A stretch of DNA of 64,000 bases from Morinoia aosen (lineage: Eukaryota; Arthropoda; Malacostraca; Amphipoda; Talitridae), in contig CM059562.1 of assembly GCA_030386875.1 (NCBI GenBank), positions 19,769,360 through 19,833,359 of the forward strand, read 5' to 3'. The notes below the pieces were generated by a model. The model ran no database searches and had not been told where the DNA came from. It was given only the letters and a program-made list of their open reading frames with translations. Each line of letters opens with the position of its first letter. Position 1 is the stretch's first letter. Positions 22,653-34,790 of the stretch are shown here, one piece after another. The translations under genes and the position numbers were made by a program.

Positions 22653-22778
22653 ATACCGGCTGGACTGAGGCTCACAGGGAAACATTTCAGAACACCGCTG
22701 TGGGACTCGCTGCGCAAATACCTCCCTGGTCGCTCCTGCGCTGCTGCTGACCCGTCCAAATTTGGACTATCTCTTTAA
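22653..22778 (+). CDS. Candidate short terminal exon, unknown protein
   Basis: A 41-codon frame follows a TAG at 22650-22652 and ends in TAA at 22776-22778. Its middle reads RTPLWDSLRKYLPGRSCAAA, with mostly C or G in third positions, and the tail reads DPSKFGLSL. The nearest strong acceptor (CCCCTATCTTCAG at 22642) is out of reach because of the TAG. A weaker one, GGAAACATTTCAG, lies inside and would shorten the exon. Neighbouring frames across the same GC-rich islet are also open. No family recognised. Confidence 0.2.
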   Translation: MPAGLRLTGKHFRTPLWDSLRKYLPGRSCAAADPSKFGLSL

Positions 22779-24691
22779 CGAATTACATTCATTATCTGAA
22801 TTATGAACGCCCACGCAACGTCAGCTCCAACACTGAGCTGCCCATTCGGCAATTACATTCATGCAAATTTGCGCAATTTGCTGCGTGTCTCTAGTCTTTT
22901 AGATTAAATAATCGTAATAAATGGTCTATTAGATGTTAAAACTTATGTTGAAAAATTGTAATTCTAGATTTGACGTTCAAAAAGTTACGCTGAATAAGAT
23001 TTCAAAAGCTGAAAACGGGTAGGACCAGCCTGAAGTGTTTGCATGGTTTAAATATCAAATGTCCCCAGCGTCAGCATTAATTTCCTCAGCTGGCAGCCGC
23101 CGCCTAGTGCGTCAGCGCGTTTCTTCTCTAACATAATGCGCATGTCCCCCAGACTTGTATTCAGGATACTGCAGCCACAATTACCGTCACAAAATTAGAC
23201 AAGGTTTCGTTCCTCGTGTCCGATTATTATTGCGTTTTATGGTCAACTTCAAAATCGGGAAAACACGCTTCCCTGAGAATTGTTCCGCCGTCGCCGCATC
23301 CTCGTGTGCGAGGAATTCTTCTTACGTTTTATTCAAAGAAAATATGACCCTATTTTTTAACATCGTCTTTCGTGTGACAATAATATGCGGCTAATTATTT
23401 TAACGAGCGCATTATACGTCGGCACTTTGTGTCTGGTGGTCAAATGATCATGGCAAAAACGTTAATAATCGGCAGCGTCAGGCCATTTTTGAAATTTAAT
23501 TCACAGGGAATGTGCACGAAGGCCCAAGCGTTCAGTAATATCTAGCACTGCGCTCAAATTTCGCTTAAACTGTTCTAATTGCGCGCACTGCACCGTAGGA
23601 TATGATGCTGTGCAAATATTGCGAGCTTTTTGCCTTGAACTTGTGAAAATCTAGCAAGGCTTTCAGCGACCGGTCATTTTCTCTTTCTTTAAAGGAGATA
23701 CTTCTTGTCGCACTATAAATCGGTTATTCGAAAAAAGATAACTTGTACAGAGAGGTCTATAGGTAGGTAACTGAACATTCTTGAAAATCAATATGAAAAC
23801 TAAGCAAGAAAAACTCGGGTTCTTCTAAAACGAGACTGGAGAGTTCTATTTTTTTGTATGTTAAATATGGAATATGATATATTTTAAATGGCCACCATTA
23901 TTGTTCAAACAAATACGTGCTCTTTTAATAATATGTACTGTTCATAACTAAACTCCAAACATCTGGAGTTATACTGTTACCTTCTTGATCAGGATTGTTA
24001 GTATTAGGATTGTTGATATAGGCTCTTTTCTTCAAATATCCTCTGGATAAGAAATCCCTAGCATTTAAATCTGGAGATTGAAGAGGCCTCGACACTTAAT
24101 CTTGACGTGAAATTGATCGGCGCAAAAAAAAATATTCTGTCATAACTATTGACTCTCCTGCTGTTAGCTGTAGCTCTTTCATGTTGTAATTAGTATTTTC
24201 TACGTTCACATTTACCAGCTTAGGGGAGAAAATATTCTCGAATGATCAGCCTATCTTCATCAGCAGTCATTGCATTAACACCAATTTCTTTAAAAAAACA
24301 CCAACCAATGATCCTTGTGATTCCAGCAATTTAAGCAGTATCAGTTTAGCCAAGGTGTATCCAAATGAACAGTCACTTGCTTTCACTTGTCATCGGTTTT
24401 GGTTAGGAATCAATTCACTATTTAGAGTAAAAATAGGTATCTATGTTACAGTAAGGTGGCAGAAAATTGAATACATCGCCGAGACTCATAACTCTGGCAC
24501 GAAAATTCAGTTTCCAACAAAACTTTTTGCTGACTAAAGAACTAACGTGAGATATCCTTTCTTCTCTCTCAAAATTTCTCAGCAATGTACTATTGTTTTT
24601 CTTTCATTTTATAACGATTGTTTCTCCATAGTGTTCCGAATGTACTTTCATTTTCTTCATTTATTTTTACTTCATTTTCATGAATGATGAC
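22779..24691. other. AT-rich background, no supported gene
   Basis: Only short chance frames on both strands. No repeats recognised. Confidence 0.4.
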
Positions 24692-25046
24692 CGAGCCCCT
24701 CAGGGGGATACAACTATTGTATCTATGGGAATTAGCGCTCCCACGGGGACAATGTGATGGCCCGAGCTGAAGGTAAGGTAGGCCTTCTTTTTGTTGAAAT
24801 AAAATGTTTTTGTTATGTTAAGGACCACCTTTTTCGGTTCACTGCTGTCCTGTTCTTCAGCACCTACTACTTTCCTCTTCAACTTTGGTCTTGTTTCATG
24901 ATCTTCTTTCACAACTTACTGTTTCTATGTCTTTCTGCGTAGATACCGCGTTCCCTTAACTCCATACTAAATGGTGCCTTCCTCCTTCCTCCCTTTGGAT
25001 CGCATTTGTTGCTGGGTAGGGAGGCTAAAACTAACGACTAATCTAA
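24692..25046 (+). repeat. Interspersed repeat, well preserved copy 3
   Basis: Starts CCCCTCAGGGGGATACAACT, followed by ATTGTATCTATGGGAATTAG and CGCTCCCACGGGGACAATGT. The ATACAACTATTGTAT core can form a small hairpin. Then come GGCCCGAGCTGAAGG, a GGTAGGCCTTC block, TTGTTGAAATAAAATG, TTCGGTTCACTGCTGTCCTG, ACTGTTTCTATG, TTAACTCCATACTAAATGG and TGCCTTCCTCCTTCC. It ends near GGGAGGCTAAAACTAA. No tRNA A/B boxes, poly-A tail or ORF can be identified, so the class is unknown. Confidence 0.88.
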
Positions 25047-25872
25047 TGATGACCGAGTCACTCCACTACCTCCCAATACTACTCGTACATTGAATCCAGC
25101 AGTCTTGCGAAAAGAGGAACTCGATCTTTGCTCTTGCACATCCAAACATAAATAACATACTTGCGCTTCATTTTGTTGGTGGAATATTATACCTAATAAC
25201 GATTAAACTTCTCAAGACACCTGTCAATCTACGGAACTGCAGACCGTTGTTGCGTGTTACGGCCGTACGCTCGAGGACGATATAATTATTGGCCTTTAAT
25301 CAAGCCAGTCCATCTTTTTCACGCCCTAAATTAGGGGTCATTCCTGGGCCATTCCGGCTCGCTGAAGCTGCCGATGTCGACAGCAATGTAGCTTGGAGCA
25401 CACACATCTCACCAATTTAGTTCCATATAAAAAAGGATATTTTTGCTATTGATCACTATAATTGTTGGGGCTAAATTTATGTACTCTGCTTACATGAGGT
25501 CACACACTCGTTTGGTATGTTTACAACGTTGTCTTATTTAAAAATATTTTTTTTATTTCAAGCTGGATCAAGTCTAATTTATAAATAGTGTTTTCCACTC
25601 ATATTTTGAACTATTTCTTCGTTCGAACTATTTTCGACAAGAGGGTAGTAAATTTTTAAAATGGTTCAAAGAATGTTGAGTAGTAAAATTTTGCCTCCGC
25701 GAATATTTGAAAGCCCACGTTACCTTCCTAATTAAGTGCAAAATGGTTGTTTATTTTTATGTCAAGGGTGACTGCACATCCGAGAGTTTCAGATGATGAA
25801 CGGTTGTGCACTTATCGATAAGCACAGAATGTATTTGCTATAAGAGGAATTCAATATTTTGTGCAAAAAGAA
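25047..25872. other. AT-rich background, no supported gene
   Basis: No feature recognised. Confidence 0.4.
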
Positions 25873-25986
25873 GCCCTGCCTAAGTTCCAAATAGCATAAA
25901 TTCGAGGGGCTTTTATTTTAGGGGTGAGAGCAAAAAGCGACCCTTATTTTTCCGCCTCCCAAGCCTGGTTTGGTGATGGCGCCTAA
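25873..25986 (+). repeat. Direct repeat, copy 1 of 2 (period 340)
   Basis: Shares CCTGCCTAAGTT, ATAAATTCGAG, TTATTTTAGG and CCGCCTCCCAAGCCTG with 26213-26325 in the same orientation. Confidence 0.85.
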
Positions 25987-26212
25987 TTAACCCAGTCTAT
26001 TACTCAGGCCAACCAGTCGTATGAAAGTAGGAAACAGAGACAATGAGCAAAGTACCAGCAAATACTCTGAAAATAATCGCGCAATAAGTAGTAAATAGTT
26101 TAAGGAAACAGGAAATGAAAAATTGATCAGCATCCACTTTGTCATTGGAACTGCGAGTGCGAACACTAATAACATAAAACGAGGTCACCTGCCGAAACGG
26201 GAACAAAAGGAA

Positions 26213-26325
26213 CACCTGCCTAAGTTTCAAAAAGTATAAATTCGAGTGTCTATTATTTTAGGAGTAAGAACAGAAACCTACCGCTAATTTCCCGCCTCCC
26301 AAGCCTGTTTGGCGATAGCTACCTT
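26213..26325 (+). repeat. Direct repeat, copy 2 of 2 (period 340)
   Basis: Partner of 25873-25986, roughly 75-80% alike by eye. It lies immediately left of the GC-rich island at 26390, so the pair could be remnants of duplicated or terminal repeats. The 226 bases between the copies hold only short minus-strand frames. Confidence 0.85.
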
Positions 26326-26394
26326 ACTGGCAGTGTACCACTGCAGTAAGACCTGATGCTCAGCACCGACAACTCATCGGCAAACTCACATCAA

Positions 26395-26499
26395 ATGGCG
26401 CACCGAGGCGCTGAGGAGGGCACCGCGGCGCGGCTGCGGAGCGCATCTAGAGGACGCGGAGGCGCTCCAGCCACCGAGCGATCTGTATCATCGCCCTGA
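26395..26499 (+). CDS. Small ORF inside a CpG-rich island
   Basis: Bases 26390-26530 are the most CpG-rich non-satellite stretch I see. An ATG at 26395 in a fair start context (TCAAATGG) opens 34 codons to a TGA at 26497-26499. It reads MAHRGAEEGTAARLRSASRG, then an arginine-, alanine- and serine-rich end. The opposite strand is open too. The island may be a promoter-associated CpG cluster or first exon rather than this particular ORF. No donor site with a matching frame is evident. Confidence 0.2.
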   Translation: MAHRGAEEGTAARLRSASRGRGGAPATERSVSSP

Positions 26500-27341
26500 G
26501 CGCAGGAGTGGTGGGGACGGCATGGCCAGGAAACTTCACATCTGATCACCTAAAGTTCACTTACCATAAAAAACTGCAGCCCGACCTCTCTCCTTTTAAG
26601 GCCGCACATGCCAGCGTCGGCAAAAAGCTCGCGCTTGTCCACTAAATATTGCTCGCTAAAAAAATCGCATTGCCAGCTTGCGTGCGTTCTGATTACGCTC
26701 GGGCTGATTTGGCATGAATGTGTGGCTTGTGAGTCGAGTTCCTTCACTTTTAACAGGGGAAAAGAATGGCCCCTTCAGAATCTTATGAAATATTCTCCTA
26801 GAAATTTGAGTAAGAATTAAGTGAAGGTAAATTCAAGGAACCTCCTGCGCTTTACGTCGTCAGTTCTATAATGTATAACTTCATGGGGACTATACTACGG
26901 GCAGAAAACTTGTTACATATTTCTGGCTTACCGTACACAAACTTGAGTTATCAGATCTACGAACCTGACAGGTGTACACTTAATATTCGCTCTCATTATG
27001 CCGATCCCAACAAGGAAACTTTTTTCAGAGTGCATATTCGCTCAACTTTTTATTTGTTATGTTTGAGATCCCCTATAGAACGCCATAGTTGTAAAGGATC
27101 ATATTGTTCTGCTTGAATACAAATTTCATTCTTCAGTGCATGTGAAGTCTTCAAATTTACGGATGAGAAGATCACATCGAGCAATGGGTACCGCAAGAGG
27201 AGAGTTGATACCATCTCGCAAGAAGTGTAAACAACCACGGGACTCGAGAACGTCTACACGTAGCCTAGGTACCGTTACAGGCTTGTCCGTTCCTATAAAC
27301 GTTTGGTAATACTTGATATTGTGTGATATTCGTGTACGGAA
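26500..27341. other. AT-rich background, no supported gene
   Basis: Short frames on both strands with no domain. Confidence 0.4.
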
Positions 27342-27690
27342 TTCCCCTCAGAGAGATGCAGCTATTAATTGTATCTGTGGAAATTAGCGTTCCAAGGGGT
27401 AAAAATTCAAGGTCCAGAGCTGAAAGCCTTAAAATCAGTTGAAAGAGAATAATTTTTACTGACCTATTTTTGTACGCTGCTATTTTTTATTTAGGTCCTA
27501 TTCCATTAGTCTTGAACTTTTATCTTGTTTCGTAAACTTCTTTCAGCCTTGTTGTATCTTGCTATATCTTCAATCCTGTGTGGGAAGACCAAATAGGTTC
27601 CCCCGTCTTTTAATTCCATACTAATGCTGCCTCTTTCTTTTTTCTCTTGGGAATACATGTGTTGTCAGAGAAGCTCGAACTGACATAATA
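27342..27690 (+). repeat. Interspersed repeat, diverged copy 4
   Basis: Begins TTCCCCTCAGAGAGATGCAG, then TGTATCTGTGGAAATTAGCG, TTCCAAGGGGTAAAAATTC and CCAGAGCTGAAAG. Later blocks are TTAATTCCATACTAATGCTG and CCTCTTTC. The central part is strongly diverged. Confidence 0.75.
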
Positions 27691-29007
27691 TAATCTAGTT
27701 GACTATTCAAATAGCCATGCTGTAATCTAATTTTCTTATTTAGAGTTTATTTCTATACTTTAGTGCGTCAGATTTGCTCTACCTCCACCCCAGAACACGG
27801 TCGATTATTCACTTTATGGAAAATTCAACACCGATGACCCTCCCACTCACCGGATCCGGGCTGCGCTAGTTCTGTGCACCAAAATGCCCCGTGACAGCGC
27901 GACGGCAGCGATAAGCGCTTGATAGATCAGGACGATGAGTTTACAGTTCTTATGGTGTATCGCCGACGTTGTACCGAGAGAAACTCAAGCTCTTTGAGAA
28001 AACTCCCTTGGTTCACTCGAATTTTCAATTCTTAGTGTTTATATGCTCGACTCCGAAGATTAGCTCATTTTTCTTTTGCTCTACGTACCAATACATCGAT
28101 TGTACAAGGAGCCATACTGAGAAATTGCTCGCTTCCTCAAATACTTGAAAACAACTGTTCTTCTGGGAAGAAACAAAGTTGGCAATGTAAATTACCATGG
28201 AGGCTTCAAAGCTCCCGTGACAAAGCTTTTGTATTAAGGTCTAAAGGTATTTTATCCTTGAATTGGGGCGAAGTTCAGGGGTAAAAATAAGTTTTTAAAA
28301 TACTCATAAACTTGTGGGGTCAACTTTTTGCTGAGGTACAGCACAGTTGGCATGAGCCTTGCAGGGGACTACATAGCTTATCTCCCGGGCCTTCGCAAAT
28401 GGTGCTTTTAGCGTGAAATTTTCAGTTTAAATTCTTGAGAAAAATTCAACACATCACAACTAGTTTTTCTCTACTAAATAACATGGGATCTAAATCAAAT
28501 ATACGCTAAGGTCTACTGCTACTTACATGCTCCCATTACGAGGTCGCTCCCTTGACGGTGCTGAGAAATCCGTAGACCATCATCAAGTGTAAGTCGCGAC
28601 ACCTCGTCAATTCACAAGTTTCAGTATCATTTCAACCAAAAAGAATGAATATGACGAAATCCTTCGTCACTTCAATCAATGCATTCGATATCGCAACAAT
28701 TAATTAATTTAATAAACTTCAGTTTTTCCACAAAATTTTCCCTGCGGAGATACGAGATTTTGCAGTTCCTCTCGTAGGAAGTGCAAACGATGCCAAGTGT
28801 ATGGAGCACTATCTCCATCAGTCTACTTTGGTGTGTTTGGTTTCATCCTATGATGAACCATTTTGATTCCTCTGTTAAAGTATAGTCATTACAGTTGTAG
28901 GAGTAACTTTAATTTTGTTATTTTCCCATTTATTTCAATGACTTCGGTCATTCTCAAGTGTAAAACTATACGTGACGATGTTTAATTTTATTTCGTCTCC
29001 CAAGCAG
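27691..29007. other. AT-rich background, no supported gene
   Basis: No repeats or RNA genes recognised. The tract TTTCGTCTCCCAAGCAG at the right end may be a 3' splice site for the next candidate. Confidence 0.4.
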
Positions 29008-29120
29008 GCGCTAACCCTGCCGTCTGGTATCTCTCCGGCCTTTTCTTCATGGCCAACACTGTAAACTTCGCGGCCTGTCATGGTGCGGCAGTTGAACATG
29101 AGGTTAGGGGGGAGATGTGA
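29008..29120 (+). CDS. Candidate exon encoding a hydrophobic segment
   Basis: An acceptor-like TTTCGTCTCCCAAGCAG ends at 29007. After two phase bases, a 36-codon frame runs from 29010 to a TGA at 29118-29120. Residues 2-21 read NPAVWYLSGLFFMANTVNFA, long and hydrophobic enough for a membrane segment, followed by ACHGAAVEHEVRGEM. Third positions are mostly C or G in the first half. A possible donor (GAG then GTTAGG) lies about 20 bases before the stop, so it may be an internal exon. A second frame from the acceptor is open for 18 codons. No family recognised. Confidence 0.33.
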
Positions 29121-29705
29121 GTTCCACGTAGAGTTGAAGCACTAGCCTCTGTAGGAATGGAATTAGTACTTCATCCTTCCAGCTGCACAGATGACTTCGA
29201 ATGCTGCAGACACTCGATAGTACAAACGTTGCTTCGAGAGCAGATACAATTGATATTATGATAGGCACGGACGGAATGCAAAGAGACCTAGTTGGGCTCG
29301 TATGTTGTTGGATAGATTTAAAACTGCTGCTCTCTGGAATTCTAAGTTGATTTTGAACGATACTTGCCGCGTCTAATTACTCGTAATTGGCTACTGTAAG
29401 TCAAGCATCGTGCAATGGAATAGAAACCAAGCTTGTTTATATCCACTTAATGGAGTCGTGTCTGATTTTGTTCCTCTGGTCTATCGGCATTCAATTTTTC
29501 TCTTCCCGTGAGATGTCCACGAAATTTTCCCACGTTTGTGGCTCGCTGAGCTATCGAGTATATTTTATGAATGAACACTTAGAAGTATACCGAAGTGTCG
29601 TTCGAAGCATATCCTACAAACGCGATTTGAATCGCGAGTTTCATACGGGTAACTCTGATCTGATGTATGGGCTGTTTTGTATAGTAGTAACTCGATTTGG
29701 CTCAT
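29121..29705. other. AT-rich background, no supported gene
   Basis: A 128-codon frame (29387-29773) crosses the right part and runs into the MITE at 29706. Its composition is unbiased, so it is treated as chance. Confidence 0.4.
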
Positions 29706-29981
29706 TTGACATGGTAACTGCGTTTGCGCGGTTACTACGGTCGGTTTGGTTAGGTTTAAGATGGCAGAAGTGAAAAAGCCCGTCTTTAATGCTTGATTGC
29801 ATTTTATATGTTCTAAGAAGCCGGAAAAATATAATTGCTCGATAACATTACTTGTTCACCATGGTCTAAGTTAAATAAGCGTGATAAAATAATTGAAGTG
29901 CGATACATTGATACTGGTACGTGAATAAGAATTTACCTACTGGTATACATGTACCAATGCGCAGTGCAGTCATCGTTGGAA
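29706..29981 (-). mobile_element. piggyBac-like MITE, family A
   Basis: The left end TTGACATGGTAACTGCG aligns with the TTAACACGTTGACTGCG end of the intact copy at 41775. It is followed by TTTGCGCGGTTACTACGG. The right end reads GCGCAGTGCAGTCATCGTTG. The reverse complement of the whole element aligns along the 41775 copy, for example CCAGTAGGTAAATTCTTATT with CCATTAAGTAAATTGCTTAT. Both TTAA ends have decayed. It is non-autonomous, with no transposase frame. Confidence 0.75.
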
Positions 29982-30039
29982 ATGGACTTAATAAAAATCC
30001 TACGCAAAAATATGTTGACCAATTTTTTATTTATTCGCA

Positions 30040-30300
30040 CAAGTTCACGTCTCGAACTGAAAATTAAGTAGGCCTATCTTTAGTTGAAATAAAATGCGTT
30101 TATTACATTTCAAATTATTGTATTTCTGTTGAAATAAAATGTTTAATTTTATGTTTTGTGCGCAAGGGATCCTATGCGAGAACACACCTCGTGCATGGAT
30201 TCTGCGTTCTTTAATAACTCCGTCCCAAATGGTGCCTTCAGTTTTACTCTCTTTGGGCGTCTTTTTTGTGGTAAAGGAGACTGAAATTAACGTACAGTGC
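30040..30300 (+). repeat. Interspersed repeat, diverged copy 5 (3' part)
   Basis: Blocks CTCGAACTGAAAATTAAGTA, GGCCTATCTTTAGTTGAAAT, AAAATG, GTGCGCAAGGGATCC, TAACTCCGTCCCAAATGGTG and GGAGACTGAAATTAACG follow the family order. The TGTTGAAATAAAATG block occurs twice. Confidence 0.65.
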
Positions 30301-31764
30301 AAGCAATCATCGTTCAAGTTCACTGCTACCAAACTATTCGGTGATAAAATGTTATGGGTCGCCGGTAAATTTACAAGCGTGAACATATTTCTAGTGAAGC
30401 ATACTAAAGTATCAAGTTCAACTCGCTTGCCAATTTAACAACGATGAATTCATTCTGTTAGCGTCCCTGTAATTTGACGATGAAGACGCCAAAAAGATGT
30501 ACAGCTACGTGGTTAGTTTAAATTATGGATGAGATCGTGTAGCGGATACCAACATGATTTTGCGGCCCTCGCTACCTAGCAGTGAGGCAGACATGACTTC
30601 TGTTTTTTAACATTTTATTAGTATTATGTCTGTATCGGAGCAAATTATGTCATGTATTTATTTGAACACTTTTGTAGACGCCCTCAGACGATCCAAGTGC
30701 AGGAACGTCTTTAGCCAAATAGAGGAACTGCCAAAAAATTGCATTCAATTCCATCGTAAAATCTTGGGTACGATTTTGATATATGAAGATCGTTTTTGCT
30801 GACACAAACTTATTGGGTTCAATTAGCGTTTGTTTTTTATCTCAGAACTCCAACTATCGTTCAACAAAAGCTTCAGTGGTGCGCCTCAATAATTGATTTC
30901 TCCATGCAAAGCAATCGAATATGATGTTCTTTCGAAGGTTCACAGAGTAATCGATAGTGAATAAATGCGCAAAGGCTATCATGTGCAAAACAAAGGAACT
31001 TTGTCGGACTGCTGATGTACTTCAGGAAGTTTCACGTTCAAGTTTCCTCATACCGACCAGCATTCTGAGCCATGGATCATCCGCAGCTCCTGCCTCCACG
31101 AACACAAAATTCAGGTTAAAGTTTCCTGCCCCAATGAAATAAAAGCTCAATGAACTCTACATCGCTGACAGGAATTTAATGGCTCGTTGACTCCTGGGCT
31201 TGACACTGATATCTGTGCAACTTTCAAAGGTAAACTTGAATCCTGTATCAGAACTTATTAAACGAATATAACTAGAAACATTGCATTAATAGAATAAAAG
31301 AAATATTCACTAACTTTCACCAATTAAGATGATGCAACTAAATAAAAAATGTTATTAAGCGGACTTATAAGTTTCAGAAGACAAACGACGATTTTCCTCA
31401 TCTCGAAGTTTAAAACGAGTCTTTCATTAGCAGCTGTCACATTTTGCTGTTGATGTAAAGCGGAGATAGTAAAGTATTACTCCTAAGGTACATTATCCAA
31501 TTGTGTTTCGAGAGCCAAGAACATCGCTACCTGTAATACCATATAAATTGTTCTTCCAAGTGTATTTTTTGTATTCATTTGCTCCCCAATCGTAACCTTG
31601 CTTGTAGCTGATGATTCTTTCACTTCCTGAGGGCGTGCTCGAGTGTAACATCAGGGAGGTGCTTAGCGCTGATCGTGGAATGCGGAATGATTGCAGGATC
31701 CAATCTCTGTCCTCATCCTTCTTGCGAACCTGTTTCAATTTATTGAAATTAGCTAGGTTAGTGT
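30301..31764. other. AT-rich background, no supported gene
   Basis: Short chance frames only. No repeat recognised. Confidence 0.4.
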
Positions 31765-32066
31765 ATCCATTACTGTGGGCACTGGCACCCCCATGGGCAG
31801 CACTGTTAAGTCGCCTCAGCTGTAGATAGGCTTGCGGGACTTCTGTCTTTTGTGCCTACTTTGTTTCTTTCAGTTTTCACCCTTTCTACGCTGTCTTTAC
31901 ATTGACTTTTTTCCTCTTAATACAAATTTGCTGTTTCTATGCGCAGGGTATCCAGCGTGGGAACACACTTCGAGTACAGATTCCACGTTTTCCTTAGTCC
32001 AAGTCAACTAAATAGTTTCTTCTCTTTCCTGAGTTTAATCATGTTTGCAATTGAAACGGAGCCCTA
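31765..32066 (+). repeat. Interspersed repeat, diverged copy 6
   Basis: Contains CCCCCATGGGCAGCACTGTT, CTCAGCTGTAGATAGGCTTG, TTTGCTGTTTCTATGCGCAG, GGTATCC and CAGATTCCACGTTTTCCTTA in family order. It ends about 190 bases before the 23-bp satellite. Confidence 0.65.
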
Positions 32067-32178
32067 AACTCACAACTGCCACTACGAAGGAAAGTCAATT
32101 CAATTATATTTTCTTACCATGTGTAAAATTTTTGCATTTCCTACCGCGCTCGTTTAATGTTGCGATTTTGTCTCCAAA

Positions 32179-32223
32179 ATGTTTGAGGAGCTGCTGCGCT
32201 CGCTCGGCCATGCGACGCTGAAT
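32179..32223 (+). CDS. Candidate short coding exon beside the satellite
   Basis: The ATG at 32179 opens MFEELLRSLGHATLN with strongly GC-ending codons (GAG GAG CTG CTG CGC TCG CTC GGC). It is followed directly by GTAAGA, a good 5' splice site. If real, this would be a first coding exon, and the satellite starting 35 bases later would lie in its intron. Without the splice, the frame runs on into the repeat for 370 codons, which I treat as an artefact. No upstream promoter element is recognised. The run is too short to identify a family. Confidence 0.25.
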
Positions 32224-33847
32224 GTAAGACGCTGCCATGCGAGCTGTATTGACACATGTCACGTCACACTGCTGTGCACTGCCACGTCACACTGCTGTGC
32301 ACTGCCACGTCACACTGCTGTGTACTGCCACGTCACACTGCTGTGCACTGCCACGTCACACTGCTGTGCACTGCCACGTCACACTGCTGTGCACTGCCAC
32401 GTCACACTGCTGTGCACTGCCAGGTCACACTGCTGTGCACTGCCAGGTCACACTTCTGTGCACTGCCACGTCACACTGCTGTGCACTGCCACGTCACACT
32501 GCTGTGCACTGCCACGTCACACTGCTGTGCACTGCCACGTCACACTGCTGTGCACTGCCACGTCACACTGCTGTGCACTGCCACGTCACACTGCTGTGCA
32601 CTGCCACGTCACACTGCTGTGCACTGCCACGTCACACTGCTGTGCACTGCCACGTCACACTGCTGTGCACTGCCACGTCACACTGCTGTGCACTGCCACA
32701 TCACACTGCTGTGCACTGCCACGTCACACTGATGTGTGCTGCCACGTCACACTGCTGTGTGCTGCCACGTCACACTGCTGTGTGCTGCCACGTCACACTG
32801 CTGTGTACTGCCACGTCACACTGCTGTGCACTGCCACGTCACACTGCTGTGTAATGCCACGTCACACTGCTTTGCACTGCCACGTCACACTGCTGTGCAC
32901 TGCCACGTCACACTGCTGTGCACTGCCACGTCACACTGCTGTGCACTGCCACGTCACACTGCTGTGCACTGCCACGTCACACTGCTGTGCACTGCCACGT
33001 CACACTGCTGTGCACTGCCACGTCACACTGCCGTGCACTGCCACGTCACACTGCTGTGCACTGCCACGTCACACTGCTGTGTACTGCCACGTCACACTGC
33101 TGTGTGCTGCCACGTCACACTGCTGTGTGCTGCCACGTCACACTGCTGTGCACTGCCACGTCACACTGCTGTGTAATGCCACGTCACACTGCTGTGCACT
33201 GCCACGTCACACTGCTGTGCACTGCCACGTCACACTGCTGTGCACTGCCACGTCACACTGCTGTGCACTGCCACGTCACACTGCTGTGTAATGCCACGTC
33301 ACACTGCTGTGCACTGCCACGTCACACTGCTGTGCACTGCCACGTCACACTGCTGTGCACTGCCACGTCACACTGCTGTGCACTGCCACGTCACACTGCT
33401 GTGCACTGCCACGTCACACTGCTGTGCACTGCCACGTCACACTGCTGTGCACTGCCACGTCACACTGCTGTGCACTGTCACGTCACACTGCTGTGCACTG
33501 TCACGTCACACTGCTGTGCACTGCCACGTCACACTGCTGTGTAATGCCACGTCACACTGCTGTGCACTGCCACGTCACACTGCTGTGCACTGCCACGTCA
33601 CACTGCTGTGCATTGCCACGTCACACTGCTGTGCACTGCCACGTCACACTGCTGTGCACTGCCACGTCACACTGCTGTGCACTGCCACGTCACACTGCTG
33701 TGCACTGCCACGTCACACTGCTGTGCACTGCCACGTCACACTGCTGTGCACTGCCACGTCACACTGCTGTGCACTGCCACGTCACACTGCTGTGCACTGC
33801 CACGTCACACTGCTGTGCACTGCCACGTCACACTGCTGTGCACTGCC

Positions 33848-34790
33848 ACGGCACACTGGTGTGCACTGCCACGTCACACTGCCGTGCATTGCCACGTCAC
33901 ACTGCCGTGCATTGCCACGTCACACTGCCGTGCATTGCCACGTCACACTGCTGTGTAATGCCACGTCACACTGCTGTGTAATGCCACGTCACACTGCTGT
34001 GCACTGCCACGTCACACTGCTCTGCACTGCCACGTCACACTGCTCTGCACTGCCACGTCACACTGCTGTGCACTGCCACGTCACACTGCTGTGCACTGCC
34101 ACGTCACACTGCTGTGCACTGCCACGTCACACTGCTGTGTGATGCCACGTCACACTGCTGTGCACTGTCACGTCACACTGCTGTGCACTGCCACGTCACA
34201 CTGCTGTGTAATGCCACGTCACACTGCTGTGCACTGCCACGTCACACTGCTGTGCACTGCCACGTCACACTGCTGTGCACTGCCACGTCACAGTGCTGTG
34301 CACTGCCACGTCACAGTGCTGTGCACTGCCACGTCACACTGCTGTGCACTGCCACGTCACACTGCTGTGCACTGACGCATCACACTGCTGTGCACTGACA
34401 TATCACACTGCTGTGCACTGACATATCACACTGCCGTGCACTGCCACGTCACACTGCTGTGTAATGCCACGTCACACTGCTGTGTAATGCCACGTCACGC
34501 TGTTGTGCACTGCCACGTCACACTGCTGTGCACTGCCACGTCACACTGCTGTGCACTGCCACGTCACACTGCTGTGCACTGCCACGTCACACTGCTGTGC
34601 ACTGCCACGTCACACTGGTGTGCACTGCCACGTCACACTGGTGTGCACTGCCACGTCACACTGCTGTGCACTGCCACGTCACACTGCTGTGCACTGCCAC
34701 GTCACACTGCTGTGCACTGCCACGTCACACTGCTGTGCACTGCCACGTCACACTGCTGTGCACTGCCACGTCACACTGCTGTGCACTGCC
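33848..34790. repeat. Higher-order repeat copy 1 (943 bp = 41 units)
   Basis: The unusual unit with ACGGCACACTGG at 33848 and every later variant, including the GACGCATCAC and two GACATATCAC units, recur exactly 943 bases to the right. Copy 2 follows without a gap. Confidence 0.95.

Noticed and set aside
24692..25046. Calling the interspersed family a tRNA-derived SINE
   Set aside because: No A box, B box or poly-A/simple tail could be identified in the best copies.
29387..29773. 128-codon ORF
   Set aside because: It runs into the MITE at 29706, has no codon bias or domain, and its length is expected by chance a few times in this window.
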